From contig NZ_SBLB01000014.1 in assembly GCF_004138325.1 (NCBI RefSeq), forward strand, positions 1 to 64,000: a stretch of 64,000 bases of DNA. Direction: 5' to 3'. The notes beneath the pieces were generated by a model. That model was not told the DNA's origin, searched no databases, and saw only the letters and a list, made by a program, of their open reading frames with translations. Made by a program: the position numbers and the translations under genes. How positions within the stretch are numbered: position 1 is the first letter of the stretch; the number at the start of each line of letters is the position of its first letter. This DNA comes from Spirosoma sordidisoli (GTDB lineage: Bacteria; Bacteroidota; Bacteroidia; Cytophagales; Spirosomataceae). Positions 33,681 to 42,239 of this stretch are shown piece after piece.

Positions 33681-35130
33681 GAACAGGCTGGGGCTGATGG
33701 CCTCCCTCGTCGGGCTTGTCCTGACTCTGTTGGCAGGCTGCCAGGCAGACAACGACAACAAAGAAGCAACGTCACCGGCCAACCCAAATACAGGGGTTCA
33801 TAGCGGCCATACCCACGAGACCGCCGAGGAAGCTTACACCTGCCCCATGCACCCGCAGATTGTGCAGGGCAAACCCGGTTCGTGTCCCATTTGTGGCATG
33901 GATTTGGTGAAAAAAGTAACGGACGGTGGCGACAGTCTGACGATCAATGCCGACCTCAAAGCCCTGTTACAACCCACAAACTCGGTGGTAGTGGCTAACA
34001 TCGCGACCGTGCAGCCCGAACAGCGCACGGCCTCGGTATCCGTGCAGGCCAACGGCATTGTGACCTACGACACCCGGCGGCTCTACTCGATTCCGGCCAG
34101 GTTTGGCGGTCGGGTCGAAAAGCTGTATGTCCGGGTCAACTACCAGCCCATTCGCAAGGGCCAGAAACTACTGGAACTCTACAGCCCCGACATCGTCACG
34201 GCGCAACGTGAACTGCTCTATTTACTCGATGCCGACGCGGGTAATGCCCCGGTGATTGCCGCAGCGAAGCAGAAACTGCGGCTGCTCGGCGTAACCGACG
34301 GGCAGATTGATGAGCTGACCCGTACTCGTAAACCAAGTTATGCCCTGGCTGTGTTCAGTCCTTACGATGGCTACGTCGTCGAAGAATCGGCGGGTACTCC
34401 ATCGGCGCGGTCCGGCGGTCCGGATATGCCTGCTGACAGGGGCATGGGCGGTGCCGGAGCTGGTAATGGCATGGGGGGAAGCGGAGGAGGCATGGGTGGC
34501 GGTATGTCAGGCGGGGGAAGCTCTCCGGGTACGGATGAAATCACGTTCGCAACGCCAACACCCGCGCCGGGGGGTGGTGCCGCTGGTGCCTCATTGCTGC
34601 TACGCGAGGGACAGTACGTACAGACCGGGCAAACCTTGTTCCGGGTCGTAAACCCCAGCCGGTTGTGGGCCGAGTTCCGGCTCTACGCCCGCGATGCAGT
34701 TGGCATCAAACCTGGCAATGAACTGACCATCTCCTTCGACCAGACGGGCGAGGCTACCCGCCGGGCGAAGGTCAGTTTTGTGGTGCCTTTTATTGAGGGG
34801 AACGGGCAGTTCGTTACCGTGCGGGCGTATCTGCCGGGGGGTAATTCGGTGCGGGTAGGCCAACTGGCCCGCGCTACGCTTCGGCGGTCGGGTGTACAGG
34901 GGCTTTGGCTACCCGCTACGGCCATCCTCGATTTAGGCAACGAGCAGGTTGCCTTTGTGCAACAGCAAGACGCGGCCAATACCTTTCGACCCGTGCGGGT
35001 ACAGACCGGCCAGCAAACGGGTGGGTACGTTGCCATTATGAGCGGACTGACGGATGAGAACGTTGTTGCCCGCAATGCCCAATTTTTGATTGATAGCGAA
35101 AGCTTTGTTAATGTTTCAAACACGAAATAA
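33658..35130 (+). CDS. cusB: CusB-like RND periplasmic adaptor 1 with heavy-metal-binding domain
   Basis: A 490-residue lipoprotein (GLVLTLLAGCQAD). Residues about 55-90 are a short metal-binding domain YTCPMHPQIVQGKPGSCPIC and GMDLVKK, with Cys, Met and His. The adaptor core follows (PARFGGRVEKLYVRVNYQPI; LREGQYVQTGQTLFRVVNPS; SRLWAEFRLYA). A Gly/Met-rich insertion of about 45 residues (MGGAGAGNGMGGSGGGMG) sits between the barrel-sandwich halves, possibly copper-binding. It overlaps cusC by 23 bp. Next downstream is a second adaptor. Confidence 0.88.
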   Translation: MSENWRNKNRLGLMASLVGLVLTLLAGCQADNDNKEATSPANPNTGVHSGHTHETAEEAYTCPMHPQIVQGKPGSCPICGMDLVKKVTDGGDSLTINADLKALLQPTNSVVVANIATVQPEQRTASVSVQANGIVTYDTRRLYSIPARFGGRVEKLYVRVNYQPIRKGQKLLELYSPDIVTAQRELLYLLDADAGNAPVIAAAKQKLRLLGVTDGQIDELTRTRKPSYALAVFSPYDGYVVEESAGTPSARSGGPDMPADRGMGGAGAGNGMGGSGGGMGGGMSGGGSSPGTDEITFATPTPAPGGGAAGASLLLREGQYVQTGQTLFRVVNPSRLWAEFRLYARDAVGIKPGNELTISFDQTGEATRRAKVSFVVPFIEGNGQFVTVRAYLPGGNSVRVGQLARATLRRSGVQGLWLPATAILDLGNEQVAFVQQQDAANTFRPVRVQTGQQTGGYVAIMSGLTDENVVARNAQFLIDSESFVNVSNTK

Positions 35131-35134
35131 CGTC

Positions 35135-36970
35135 ATGATTAGACGATGGATATACGGTGCTTCAACTTTGCTGGTGCTGCTGAATGCCACCTGCCAGTCG
35201 GGCGAAAAGACCGACACCCAACAGAACGATTCAACACAGGTAGCCGCCAGCGACGATCATAGTGGCCATAATCACGGCCCTGATGGGGCAGGCGGCACAA
35301 CCTATACCTGCCCGATGCACCCCCAGATTGTACAGTCCTCGGCGGGTACCTGTCCCATTTGCAGCATGGACCTGGTGCCTGTAGTGAAGACCGGCGAGAA
35401 AGCCACGGAGATTATGCTCAGTGAAAGCCAGATGCAGCTTGCCAACGTGATGGTACAGCCGGTAGCGTCGGGCAATATTGGCAACAGTACCGTGCTGAAC
35501 GCCCGGCTTGCCGCCGATCAGCAACAAACGGATGTCATCAGCAGCCGTGTAGCGGGCCGTATCGAGCGGCTCTACGTGAAAGAGACGGGTCAGCCCATCC
35601 GCAAAGGGCAGGTACTCTATGAGATTTACAGCGAACCCCTGCTTACTCAGCAGCAGGAGTACCTGTTGGCCCTCCGACAAGTCGAAGAGCTAAAAGAACC
35701 GCGTTATGAAGACTTCCGGCGGGCTTCCGAACAAAAACTCAAACTGTATGGCATGACCGCTGAACAGATTGCCAGGTTGGCCAAAACCCGAAACGTACAG
35801 CCGCGTATTCCATTTGTGGCACCGGCGGGCGGCACGGTTACGGAGATTGCCGCCAGTGAGGGGCAATACGTGGGTGAAGGAGCGTTGCTGTACCGATTGG
35901 CGAACCTGAGTCAACTTTGGGTCGAAGCCGAATTGTATGCGGGGGAAGCCCGGTTTGTGAAAGTCGGCGACCGGGTGCCCGTACAGGTAGTGGGTTACGA
36001 AACCAGTTCCACGATGAATGCGCGGGTGACTTTTATTAACCCGGAATACCGGGCCGGTAGCCAGGTACTGGTGATGCGGGCCGTGTTACCCAATCCGGGT
36101 GGGCGGTTCCAGCCCGGCCAGCAGGCACGGGTGTTGCTTCGGCACGGCGTACAGCGCGGGCTAACCTTGCCGGTCGATGCTGTGGTGCGGGCAGGGCAGG
36201 GAGCGGTCGTGTTTGTGCAGACTGGTCGGCAGTCGGAAGGCCGCACCCCCGATGGGGCGGTTTTTCAGCCCCGCCGGGTGCAGACCGGCACCGAAACGGA
36301 TCAACAAGTGGCGATTACGGGCGGGCTGAACGGCGATGAACAGGTGGCGATGTCGGGGGCCTATCTGCTCTACAGCGAACTGATTCTAAAAAAGGGTATC
36401 AACCCGATTACCGCCGAAGTTGAAGAAGGAGTAAAGTCAACGCCAACGACAGAAAGCAACCCCACCGCACCAGCGGTCAGGCCAAGAGCCGATGCTGCTA
36501 CTGTTCCCAAAAGCCACAAAGTCCCGGAAGCGTTTAAGAAGCAACTAACCGCTGTGTATGTTTCCTCCCTTAAACTAACCGAATCGCTCGTCGGCTCCAA
36601 TTCAGGCCAAAGCAAGGCCGCTGCAGTCGGGGTCGAAAAGGTCTTGTCCGGCGTGGACATGATGCTACTGAAGGGAGCCGCCCATACCGACTGGATGACG
36701 TACCTGAACGCCATGAATGCAGGGTTGAAAACGTTGCGCGGCACGGGCGATCTGGAAAAGCAACGAACCGCCTACGCGCAGTTTGAGGATGGATTGTACC
36801 GGAGCGTCAAGGCATTTGGTGTGAATGGCAAACCGGTGTATCGGCAGTATTGCCCAATGGCCCTGAATAACAAAGGCAGCTATTGGCTCAGCGACAAAAA
36901 ACCAATTCGCAACCCGTACTTCGGCGATCAGATGCTGACCTGTGGGGAAACGAAGGAAGAAATTAATTGA
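35135..36970 (+). CDS. cusB: CusB-like adaptor 2 fused to a DUF3347 domain
   Basis: A 611-residue lipoprotein from ATG 35135 (STLLVLLNATCQSGE). It has a heavy-metal-binding domain YTCPMHPQIVQSSAGTCPIC, an adaptor core (SRVAGRIERLYVKETGQPIR; VAPAGGTVTEIAASEGQYV; LSQLWVEAELYAGEARFVK), and then a DUF3347 domain from about residue 475 (FKKQLTAVYVSSLKLTESLV) ending QYCPMALNNKGSYWLSDKK and PYFGDQMLTCGETKEEIN. This tail closely matches the free DUF3347 protein at 25150. It begins 4 bp after the first adaptor's stop. Confidence 0.87.
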   Translation: MIRRWIYGASTLLVLLNATCQSGEKTDTQQNDSTQVAASDDHSGHNHGPDGAGGTTYTCPMHPQIVQSSAGTCPICSMDLVPVVKTGEKATEIMLSESQMQLANVMVQPVASGNIGNSTVLNARLAADQQQTDVISSRVAGRIERLYVKETGQPIRKGQVLYEIYSEPLLTQQQEYLLALRQVEELKEPRYEDFRRASEQKLKLYGMTAEQIARLAKTRNVQPRIPFVAPAGGTVTEIAASEGQYVGEGALLYRLANLSQLWVEAELYAGEARFVKVGDRVPVQVVGYETSSTMNARVTFINPEYRAGSQVLVMRAVLPNPGGRFQPGQQARVLLRHGVQRGLTLPVDAVVRAGQGAVVFVQTGRQSEGRTPDGAVFQPRRVQTGTETDQQVAITGGLNGDEQVAMSGAYLLYSELILKKGINPITAEVEEGVKSTPTTESNPTAPAVRPRADAATVPKSHKVPEAFKKQLTAVYVSSLKLTESLVGSNSGQSKAAAVGVEKVLSGVDMMLLKGAAHTDWMTYLNAMNAGLKTLRGTGDLEKQRTAYAQFEDGLYRSVKAFGVNGKPVYRQYCPMALNNKGSYWLSDKKPIRNPYFGDQMLTCGETKEEIN

Positions 36971-37008
36971 CCATTCGCGTCGTACTACTGGCTTAAAAAG
37001 TAACGTCT

Positions 37009-38202
37009 ATGGCTGCACCTCTACCCATCCAAACATCTTTGTTTCAGTCAATGAACAGACAACTTACCCACTTACCCATCAAGCTGGTTAAGCGGGTAAT
37101 TAGTAGAGGCTCCCGTTGGTTCTATCGCCGGCTGGGCGTTCAGTTTCTGGACAAGCCCCAAACAGCCGCTTATCTTGCCCCTTACCAGCGGAGTGCGTAC
37201 CCAGCCAATCAGCTTTCCCTAACGGAAGTCATTGACCCCGCAGTTCCGTCGAAGGTGTATTTTGCGGCCACCCAGGACGAGAGCGAACCCGTGTCGGTCT
37301 GGTTATTGGAACAGGCCAACGGGGCGTTCTCGCAACTGCCCTATGGGAGTATTCGTGACAAGCAGCACGTTCTCTGCACGGACATCAATACGGATGACTT
37401 CTACCGGAACGTCCTCCACCGAAAAAAACGTCAGCAAATCAGCAGCACAACCTTGATAGCTCCCTGGAGTCATTACTTAGATGGCGTGGTTTGGGGCGGC
37501 TATTATGACTTTGTGATGTTGGTGGCGGGGAAGTTAGCCCGGATAAAAGAAGCCATTCCTGAAACCCTGTTCAATGAAGCCCTTGTCGCTTACCCATTGT
37601 TTAACACTACTTATGAACGTGAGTATCTTTCCTTACTGGGTATAGAGCCGACCCGCCTACTGGACAGCCGCACGACGCAGGTGCGTTTTGAGCAATGTGT
37701 ATTAGCCAATACGGGCCACTGGTTTTATCCAAATAAAGCGGATATTGATGCGCTCCGTAAACATATCTTACCTAAACTACCGCCACCAACCGGCAACCGC
37801 AACCGGATATATATTAGTCGGGCGGGTCGTCGTCGGGTACGCAATGAACCTGACTTAATTAACCTTTTACAACACTATCACATTGAGGTGATCGAGGACA
37901 AACCGCGCTCAGTGGCTGAACAGATAGGTATTTACCAAAATGCCGATTTTATTATTGGTCCTCACGGTGCTTCATTCGTTAACATCCTTTGGTGCCAGCC
38001 CGGTACGCATCTGTTTGAGTTGTTTGCGCCGACTTATTTCCCCGATTTCTACCGAAATATGGCGGAGCAACTCGGCCTGCGTTACTCTGCTTATTTTCAC
38101 GGTCCAGCCGGAACAGGAGGTTGGGCTGAAGGGTTAGAAGACGATATATATGTCTCCGTTTCAGAGATAGAACAATGTCTAAAGAAGCTGCTACCGGATT
38201 AG
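37009..38202 (+). CDS. Glycosyltransferase family 61-like protein
   Basis: A 397-residue protein. The C-terminal half has the GT61/DUF563 signature: NRIYISRAGRRRVRNEPDL, VIEDKPRSVAEQIGIYQNAD, IIGPHGASFVNILWCQPGTH and LFELFAPTYFPDFYRNMAEQ. No signal peptide is evident. GT61 proteins add sugars, often xylose or related, to glycans or glycoproteins. It starts 38 bp after the second cusB and may be co-transcribed with the efflux operon, where its role is unclear. ATG 37051 is an alternative start. Confidence 0.85.
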   Translation: MAAPLPIQTSLFQSMNRQLTHLPIKLVKRVISRGSRWFYRRLGVQFLDKPQTAAYLAPYQRSAYPANQLSLTEVIDPAVPSKVYFAATQDESEPVSVWLLEQANGAFSQLPYGSIRDKQHVLCTDINTDDFYRNVLHRKKRQQISSTTLIAPWSHYLDGVVWGGYYDFVMLVAGKLARIKEAIPETLFNEALVAYPLFNTTYEREYLSLLGIEPTRLLDSRTTQVRFEQCVLANTGHWFYPNKADIDALRKHILPKLPPPTGNRNRIYISRAGRRRVRNEPDLINLLQHYHIEVIEDKPRSVAEQIGIYQNADFIIGPHGASFVNILWCQPGTHLFELFAPTYFPDFYRNMAEQLGLRYSAYFHGPAGTGGWAEGLEDDIYVSVSEIEQCLKKLLPD

Positions 38203-38272
38203 GTATTCTCCCGGTATAAAGCCAACTAAACGGCAACGACAAACAGCTAAAAGCACTATAAACTAAGACTTT

Positions 38273-38395
38273 ATGAAAGACTGCTGCAAAACAGGTGATG
38301 TACCGCCGACCCCCCTCTGGAAAAAGTACTTGAACTGGTTGCTTTACGCGGTATTAGGGGGGATTGTGCTACTGGCTGCCTGGCAGTCGGCATAA
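38273..38395 (+). CDS. 40-residue Cys-Cys membrane micro-protein
   Basis: A short frame, MKDCCKTGDVPPTPLWKKYL followed by one helix (NWLLYAVLGGIVLLAAWQSA), then TAA. The CC pair close to the N-terminus and a single C-terminal helix suggest a copper-binding tail-anchored micro-protein. I recall similar short Bacteroidota proteins, but no family name. It lies 70 bp after the GT61 gene and is followed by a strong terminator. Its small size limits confidence. Confidence 0.6.
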   Translation: MKDCCKTGDVPPTPLWKKYLNWLLYAVLGGIVLLAAWQSA

Positions 38396-38434
38396 TGTTC
38401 ACGCTTTTAGGGCTGTAGTGGTTGCATAATTGAA

Positions 38435-38482
38435 AAATAAGGGGTGTAGCGGCTGATTCAACAGCCGCTACACCCCTTATTT
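38435..38482. terminator. Strong bidirectional terminator
   Basis: A 15-bp perfect GC-rich stem (GGGGTGTAGCGGCTG / CAGCCGCTACACCCC) with an ATTCAA loop is extended by six A:T pairs (AAATAA / TTATTT), 21 bp in all. It closes the cus operon region. Confidence 0.88.
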
Positions 38483-38501
38483 AGAATTATTCTATAAAAT
38501 G

Positions 38502-38532
38502 TTTGTCCGTGCCGGTGGCCTTTATACCTTTG
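38502..38532 (+). promoter_or_regulatory. Consensus promoter of the TonB receptor gene
   Basis: TTTG (38502-38505) is followed by exactly 19 bases and TACCTTTG (38525-38532). ATG 38563 lies 30 nt beyond. No copper half-site pair is seen. Confidence 0.8.
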
Positions 38533-38562
38533 CATTAGTTTTGAATCAGTCTAAATAAAACT

Positions 38563-41028
38563 ATGCAAGTACTTCTTCGATTTATCTCTTTACTCTTCAT
38601 CTGTCTGGCTTCGTTCGTCGGGTGGGCAGCCGATAATAAGCCGTTCGGATCGCTTCAGGGCTATGTGCTGGACCGAAACAAGCAGCCTACGGAGGGTATT
38701 ACCGTGTCACTTAAAGGAACCGTTCGTCAGATAAGCACCGGCCCGGATGGGTCTTACCTCTTTAAAAACCTGTCACAAGGCCGTTATGTATTGATTGTAA
38801 CGGGCGTTGGCCTGCAAACCCAGGAGCAATCAGCCGAAGTAACGAGCGGTCAGACAACCCGCCTGGACATCACCATCAGCGAAAGTGTCCAGGAACTTCA
38901 GGAGGTGAAGGTAGTAGCCTCAAGCGGCCTGCGTGAGCGCGAGGTGCTTCCCGAAGTTGGTCAGAACGCCATTTATGCGGGCAAGAAAACGGAAGTCGTT
39001 AACCTCGGCGCATTGGACGCGAACCTGATTACCAACAACAGCCGGCAGGTGTTCAGTAAAACGCCGGGCGTGATGGTCTGGGAGAGCGAAGGCTCAGGAA
39101 TGCAGGTTGGCGTAGCGGTTCGGGGTCTCAGTCCGAACCGTTCCTGGGAATTCAACGTCCGGCAGAACGGCGTGGACATCAGTTCCGACCCGTTCGGCTA
39201 CCCGGAAGCGTATTACAACCCGCCTATGCAGGCCGTTGATCGCATTGAACTTATTCGGGGTGGCGCGTCGCTGCAATATGGCCCTCAGTTTGGCGGACTA
39301 CTCAACTACGTGCTAAAGAAACCGGCGACTGAAAAGCCGATTGCGGTCGAGTCGCAGCAGTCAGTGGGCAGCTACGGATTGTTTTCGACCTATAATTCGG
39401 TGGGTGGCACGGCGGGTCGGTGGCAGTATTTTGGGTATGTCGATTACCGCCGGGCCGATGGCTGGCGCGACAATAGCCGCTACAACATTTTCAACGGCTT
39501 TGCGTCGATCAGTTATTTGGTGTCGAACCGGCTCAAAATCGGGGCGGAAGTGTCACGGGCCTATAGCGTCAATCAGCAGCCGGGTGGCCTGACCGATGCT
39601 CAGTTTGCCCAGAATGCCCGGCAAAGTGCGCGGCCACGTAACTGGTTCAACGTTCCCTGGACCGTTCCGTCTGTAACCGTCGATTATGCCCTTAGCGACC
39701 GTACCCGGCTGAATCTGAAGGTACACGGCCTGTTCAGCGAACGCAACCAGATTGGCTTTGTCAGTGCCATTACCAACGCCGACGTACCCAATACCAGCGG
39801 TCAGTTGGCGAACCGGACAATCGACCGCGACACCTACCACAACTGGGGCAGCGAACTACGGCTTATCAGCCAATACAACGCGCTGGGCCGTCAGCATACC
39901 TTGTCGGCTGGTATTAAGTACTTTAACGGCTTCACCGACCGGCGGCAGCAGGGTAAAGGCGACATTGGCTCGGATTTTAACCTGACGCTACAGGATGCGG
40001 CTTACCCCCGCGCCCTTGCGCTACGCACAACCAACGTAGCCGCTTTTGCGGAAAACCTGTTCCGATTAAGCCCTCGCTGGAGCCTTACGCCCGGTGTGCG
40101 CGCCGAAATGCTTGATAATAGTGTATCGGGTCGGTACAGTTTTGCGGCCAACGGCACCGAAAATCAGATTGACCAGAGCCGCAGCCGGGCGTTTGCGCTA
40201 TTCGGCGTAGGCACGGAATACAAACTGGCTACGTTCGCCACGTTCTACGGTAATTATTCACAGGCGTACCGACCCGTCACCTTCGGCGACCTGACACCAG
40301 CCGCCCTGACCGACTTTGTGATTGACCCGAACCTACAGGATGCACGCGGTTACACCATCGACGCGGGCCTTCGGGGGAATTACCGGAAGTTTCTGAATTA
40401 TGACCTGGGGGCCTACTACCTCAGCTACGACAATCGCATTGGAACCCTGACCCGGCTGGATGCGGCTAACCGCCCTTATCAATACCGGACCAATCTGGGC
40501 CGCAGTGTGAGCAAAGGCGTAGAGGCTTACGTCGAGATTGACCCGGTGGTAGCACTGGCCGGTCGCTCAAAGGTGGGGTACGTTAGTCTATTTGCTTCGC
40601 TGGGGTTCACTGATGCCCGCTATCTGAACCTGCCCACCGCTACGGTAACAAATGGCAAGCTTGTGGAAGGAAACTTACAGGACAAACAGGTAGAAAATGC
40701 CCCACGCTTCATTGGTCGCTTCGGCCTGAACTATACGTACCGCACCTTTACCCTAACGGCCTTATTAAACCGGGTTGGCAGTGCCTACAGCGATGCTAAC
40801 AACACTGAAACCCCCTCGGCCAATGCCCAGACGGGACCAATTCCCGCTTATCAGGTGATGGACCTGTCGGCATCACTTCGGCTGGCAGGCCGGTACTCGT
40901 TCAAAGCCGGGATAAACAACCTGACCGACGAACGCTACTTTACGCGCCGGGCCGGGGGGTATCCGGGGCCGGGCATTTTACCCGCCGATGCCCGTAATTT
41001 TTATGTGACGGTGGGCGTGAAGTTTTAG
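38563..41028 (+). CDS. TonB-dependent outer-membrane receptor with CarboxypepD-like N-domain
   Basis: The 821-residue protein has a signal peptide (RFISLLFICLASFVGWA), a carboxypeptidase-regulatory-like beta domain (GSLQGYVLDRNKQPTEGITV to about residue 105), and a plug with ADAVDRIELIRGGASLQYGP-type elements. The barrel ends with DARNFYVTVGVKF. The plug sequence MQAVDRIELIRGG, the FGGLLNYVLKKP motif and the size resemble FecA-like siderophore or metal chelate receptors. A copper-linked role is possible by neighbourhood, but iron uptake is as likely. It has its own consensus promoter. Confidence 0.87.
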   Translation: MQVLLRFISLLFICLASFVGWAADNKPFGSLQGYVLDRNKQPTEGITVSLKGTVRQISTGPDGSYLFKNLSQGRYVLIVTGVGLQTQEQSAEVTSGQTTRLDITISESVQELQEVKVVASSGLREREVLPEVGQNAIYAGKKTEVVNLGALDANLITNNSRQVFSKTPGVMVWESEGSGMQVGVAVRGLSPNRSWEFNVRQNGVDISSDPFGYPEAYYNPPMQAVDRIELIRGGASLQYGPQFGGLLNYVLKKPATEKPIAVESQQSVGSYGLFSTYNSVGGTAGRWQYFGYVDYRRADGWRDNSRYNIFNGFASISYLVSNRLKIGAEVSRAYSVNQQPGGLTDAQFAQNARQSARPRNWFNVPWTVPSVTVDYALSDRTRLNLKVHGLFSERNQIGFVSAITNADVPNTSGQLANRTIDRDTYHNWGSELRLISQYNALGRQHTLSAGIKYFNGFTDRRQQGKGDIGSDFNLTLQDAAYPRALALRTTNVAAFAENLFRLSPRWSLTPGVRAEMLDNSVSGRYSFAANGTENQIDQSRSRAFALFGVGTEYKLATFATFYGNYSQAYRPVTFGDLTPAALTDFVIDPNLQDARGYTIDAGLRGNYRKFLNYDLGAYYLSYDNRIGTLTRLDAANRPYQYRTNLGRSVSKGVEAYVEIDPVVALAGRSKVGYVSLFASLGFTDARYLNLPTATVTNGKLVEGNLQDKQVENAPRFIGRFGLNYTYRTFTLTALLNRVGSAYSDANNTETPSANAQTGPIPAYQVMDLSASLRLAGRYSFKAGINNLTDERYFTRRAGGYPGPGILPADARNFYVTVGVKF

Positions 41029-41042
41029 AAGTTGGTGCCTTA

Positions 41043-41085
41043 GTATTGAAGTTGTCCCCGTACCTACGTGAGGCAACTTCAATAC
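41043..41085. terminator. Hairpin between the TonB receptor and DUF6503-like gene
   Basis: A perfect 12-bp stem (GTATTGAAGTTG / CAACTTCAATAC) with a 19-nt loop that itself can pair is followed by CTTTT on the plus strand. It starts 14 bp after the receptor stop. Confidence 0.65.
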
Positions 41086-41148
41086 CTTTTCCGAAAGGCT
41101 AAAAAATAGTGGACGTTAAGTTTCTCGTGATGCCCAAGCGGAAAGCAA

Positions 41149-41889
41149 TTAGGGCAACGGCACAACCCGGATGTTTTTCTGCTCGATTCGGGATAATTCC
41201 GTGAGTTGGCGGGCCTGGTAGCGACGGTCATAAGTACCGACCGACGTAGTATCGTTATTTTCGCCCTTGTAGTTGATGTAATCCTGAAACCGGATACCGC
41301 CCACGACCTGTGGGTTAATAGCCTTGCGGAAACGCGGTCCGCCCTCGCTGTAAGCCAGATAATCCATCGTGTGGGTCTGCTGATTAAACCAGTAAAAAAA
41401 GGTGTCCTGGTAATCGGTTCCGCCCCCTTCGGCCCGGAACCGAACGCGCACTTTATGATAGGGCTGCCCGTCGATTTGTGACTCACCGACATAATCCGCC
41501 AGAACGGCCGGGTCACTTAATTTGGCAGGCAACAGAACAAAATACGCCACTGAATTCACCGCCTGGCTATACCGTCGGGTCTGGGCCGAATCCAGCGTTT
41601 GCCGTTTGCCGTTCAGGGTACGCACAAACCCGTTGTTGGTTAAGGTTTCAACGAGCCGGTTGCCCGTCGAATCACGGTAGGTACGCTGGTAGCTGAACTG
41701 TCCGTCCTGGTGTTCCAATGCCAGATGATAGGTACGGAAATCAAATTCAATCCGCTTGTTATTGTAGGCCGCGCCCCCATGTGCTTCAATGGCTTCTTTG
41801 ACCAGTTCCTGCGCCTGATCCGGCGGTTGACACGCACTAACAATAAATAGTAATGACAGCGGGCTAAACAGATGAAGATGTTTCAACAT
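41149..41889 (-). CDS. DUF6503-like lipoprotein
   Basis: The 246-residue protein has a lipobox (SLLFIVSACQPP). The mature part begins EAIEAHGGAAYNNKRIEFDF and continues with FSYQRTYRDSTGNRLVETL, SVAYFVLLPAKLSD, YFYWFNQQTHTMDYLAYS-type strands and GGIRFQDYINYKGEN. This pattern (EAHGG followed by FRxYH strands) is that of DUF6503 proteins of Bacteroidota, outer-membrane lipoproteins of unknown function. Its upstream region contains the copper-regulon motif, oriented the other way. Confidence 0.75.
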   Translation of the reverse strand: MLKHLHLFSPLSLLFIVSACQPPDQAQELVKEAIEAHGGAAYNNKRIEFDFRTYHLALEHQDGQFSYQRTYRDSTGNRLVETLTNNGFVRTLNGKRQTLDSAQTRRYSQAVNSVAYFVLLPAKLSDPAVLADYVGESQIDGQPYHKVRVRFRAEGGGTDYQDTFFYWFNQQTHTMDYLAYSEGGPRFRKAINPQVVGGIRFQDYINYKGENNDTTSVGTYDRRYQARQLTELSRIEQKNIRVVPLP

Positions 41890-41960
41890 AATTGATAATG
41901 AAATGATTTGACGTACTATATGGGGCTGTGCAGTAGTGTGTTAAACGACTGAACGCCCGA

Positions 41961-42021
41961 ATTTTACAAATTCCTTAGCACAATCTTACAAGGTAGTCAT
42001 TGATGAAACCACGTAGATTTG
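41961..42021 (+). promoter_or_regulatory. Copper-regulon motif before a 59-codon ORF
   Basis: Half-sites ATTTTACAAA (41961-41970) and ATCTTACAAG (41983-41992) are 22 bp apart. The -7 box TAGATTTG is at 42014-42021, with TTTG 35 bp from the start of half-site 2. All elements are close to consensus. Confidence 0.72.
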
Positions 42022-42040
42022 ACTAAAAATTCAGACTGGT

Positions 42041-42220
42041 ATGAACGAGCTACTCAGGGCTTCCGACGATGTTTTTGATGCACGAATCGCACAAATGCTT
42101 ACTCGTGATGACCATCCGGTCAAAGAGACCAAATTGGTCCCGGCCCACTGGAAAAAATTAAGGCTCCGTTTGGAAATACGTGCGTCAGGTTTCATAGATC
42201 ATCCCCGTAGTAATAACTAA
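42041..42220 (+). CDS. Small protein of 59 residues in the copper regulon
   Basis: A frame from ATG 42041 to TAA 42218-42220: it starts MNELLRASDDVFDARIAQML and ends FIDHPRSNN, a polar helical protein with a basic centre (HWKKLRLRLEIRA). There is no signal peptide or Cys. Support comes from its position 19 nt after a good -7 box within one of the clearest motif copies. I do not recognise it. It converges with copB, whose stop lies 19 bp away. Confidence 0.6.
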   Translation: MNELLRASDDVFDARIAQMLTRDDHPVKETKLVPAHWKKLRLRLEIRASGFIDHPRSNN

Positions 42221-42239
42221 ACCCAAATGGCGATAACCT

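Noticed and set aside
38489-38498. ATTCTATAAA near the TonB receptor promoter
   Set aside because: Lies at the edge of the terminator stem, has no partner, and the receptor has its own consensus promoter at 38502-38532.
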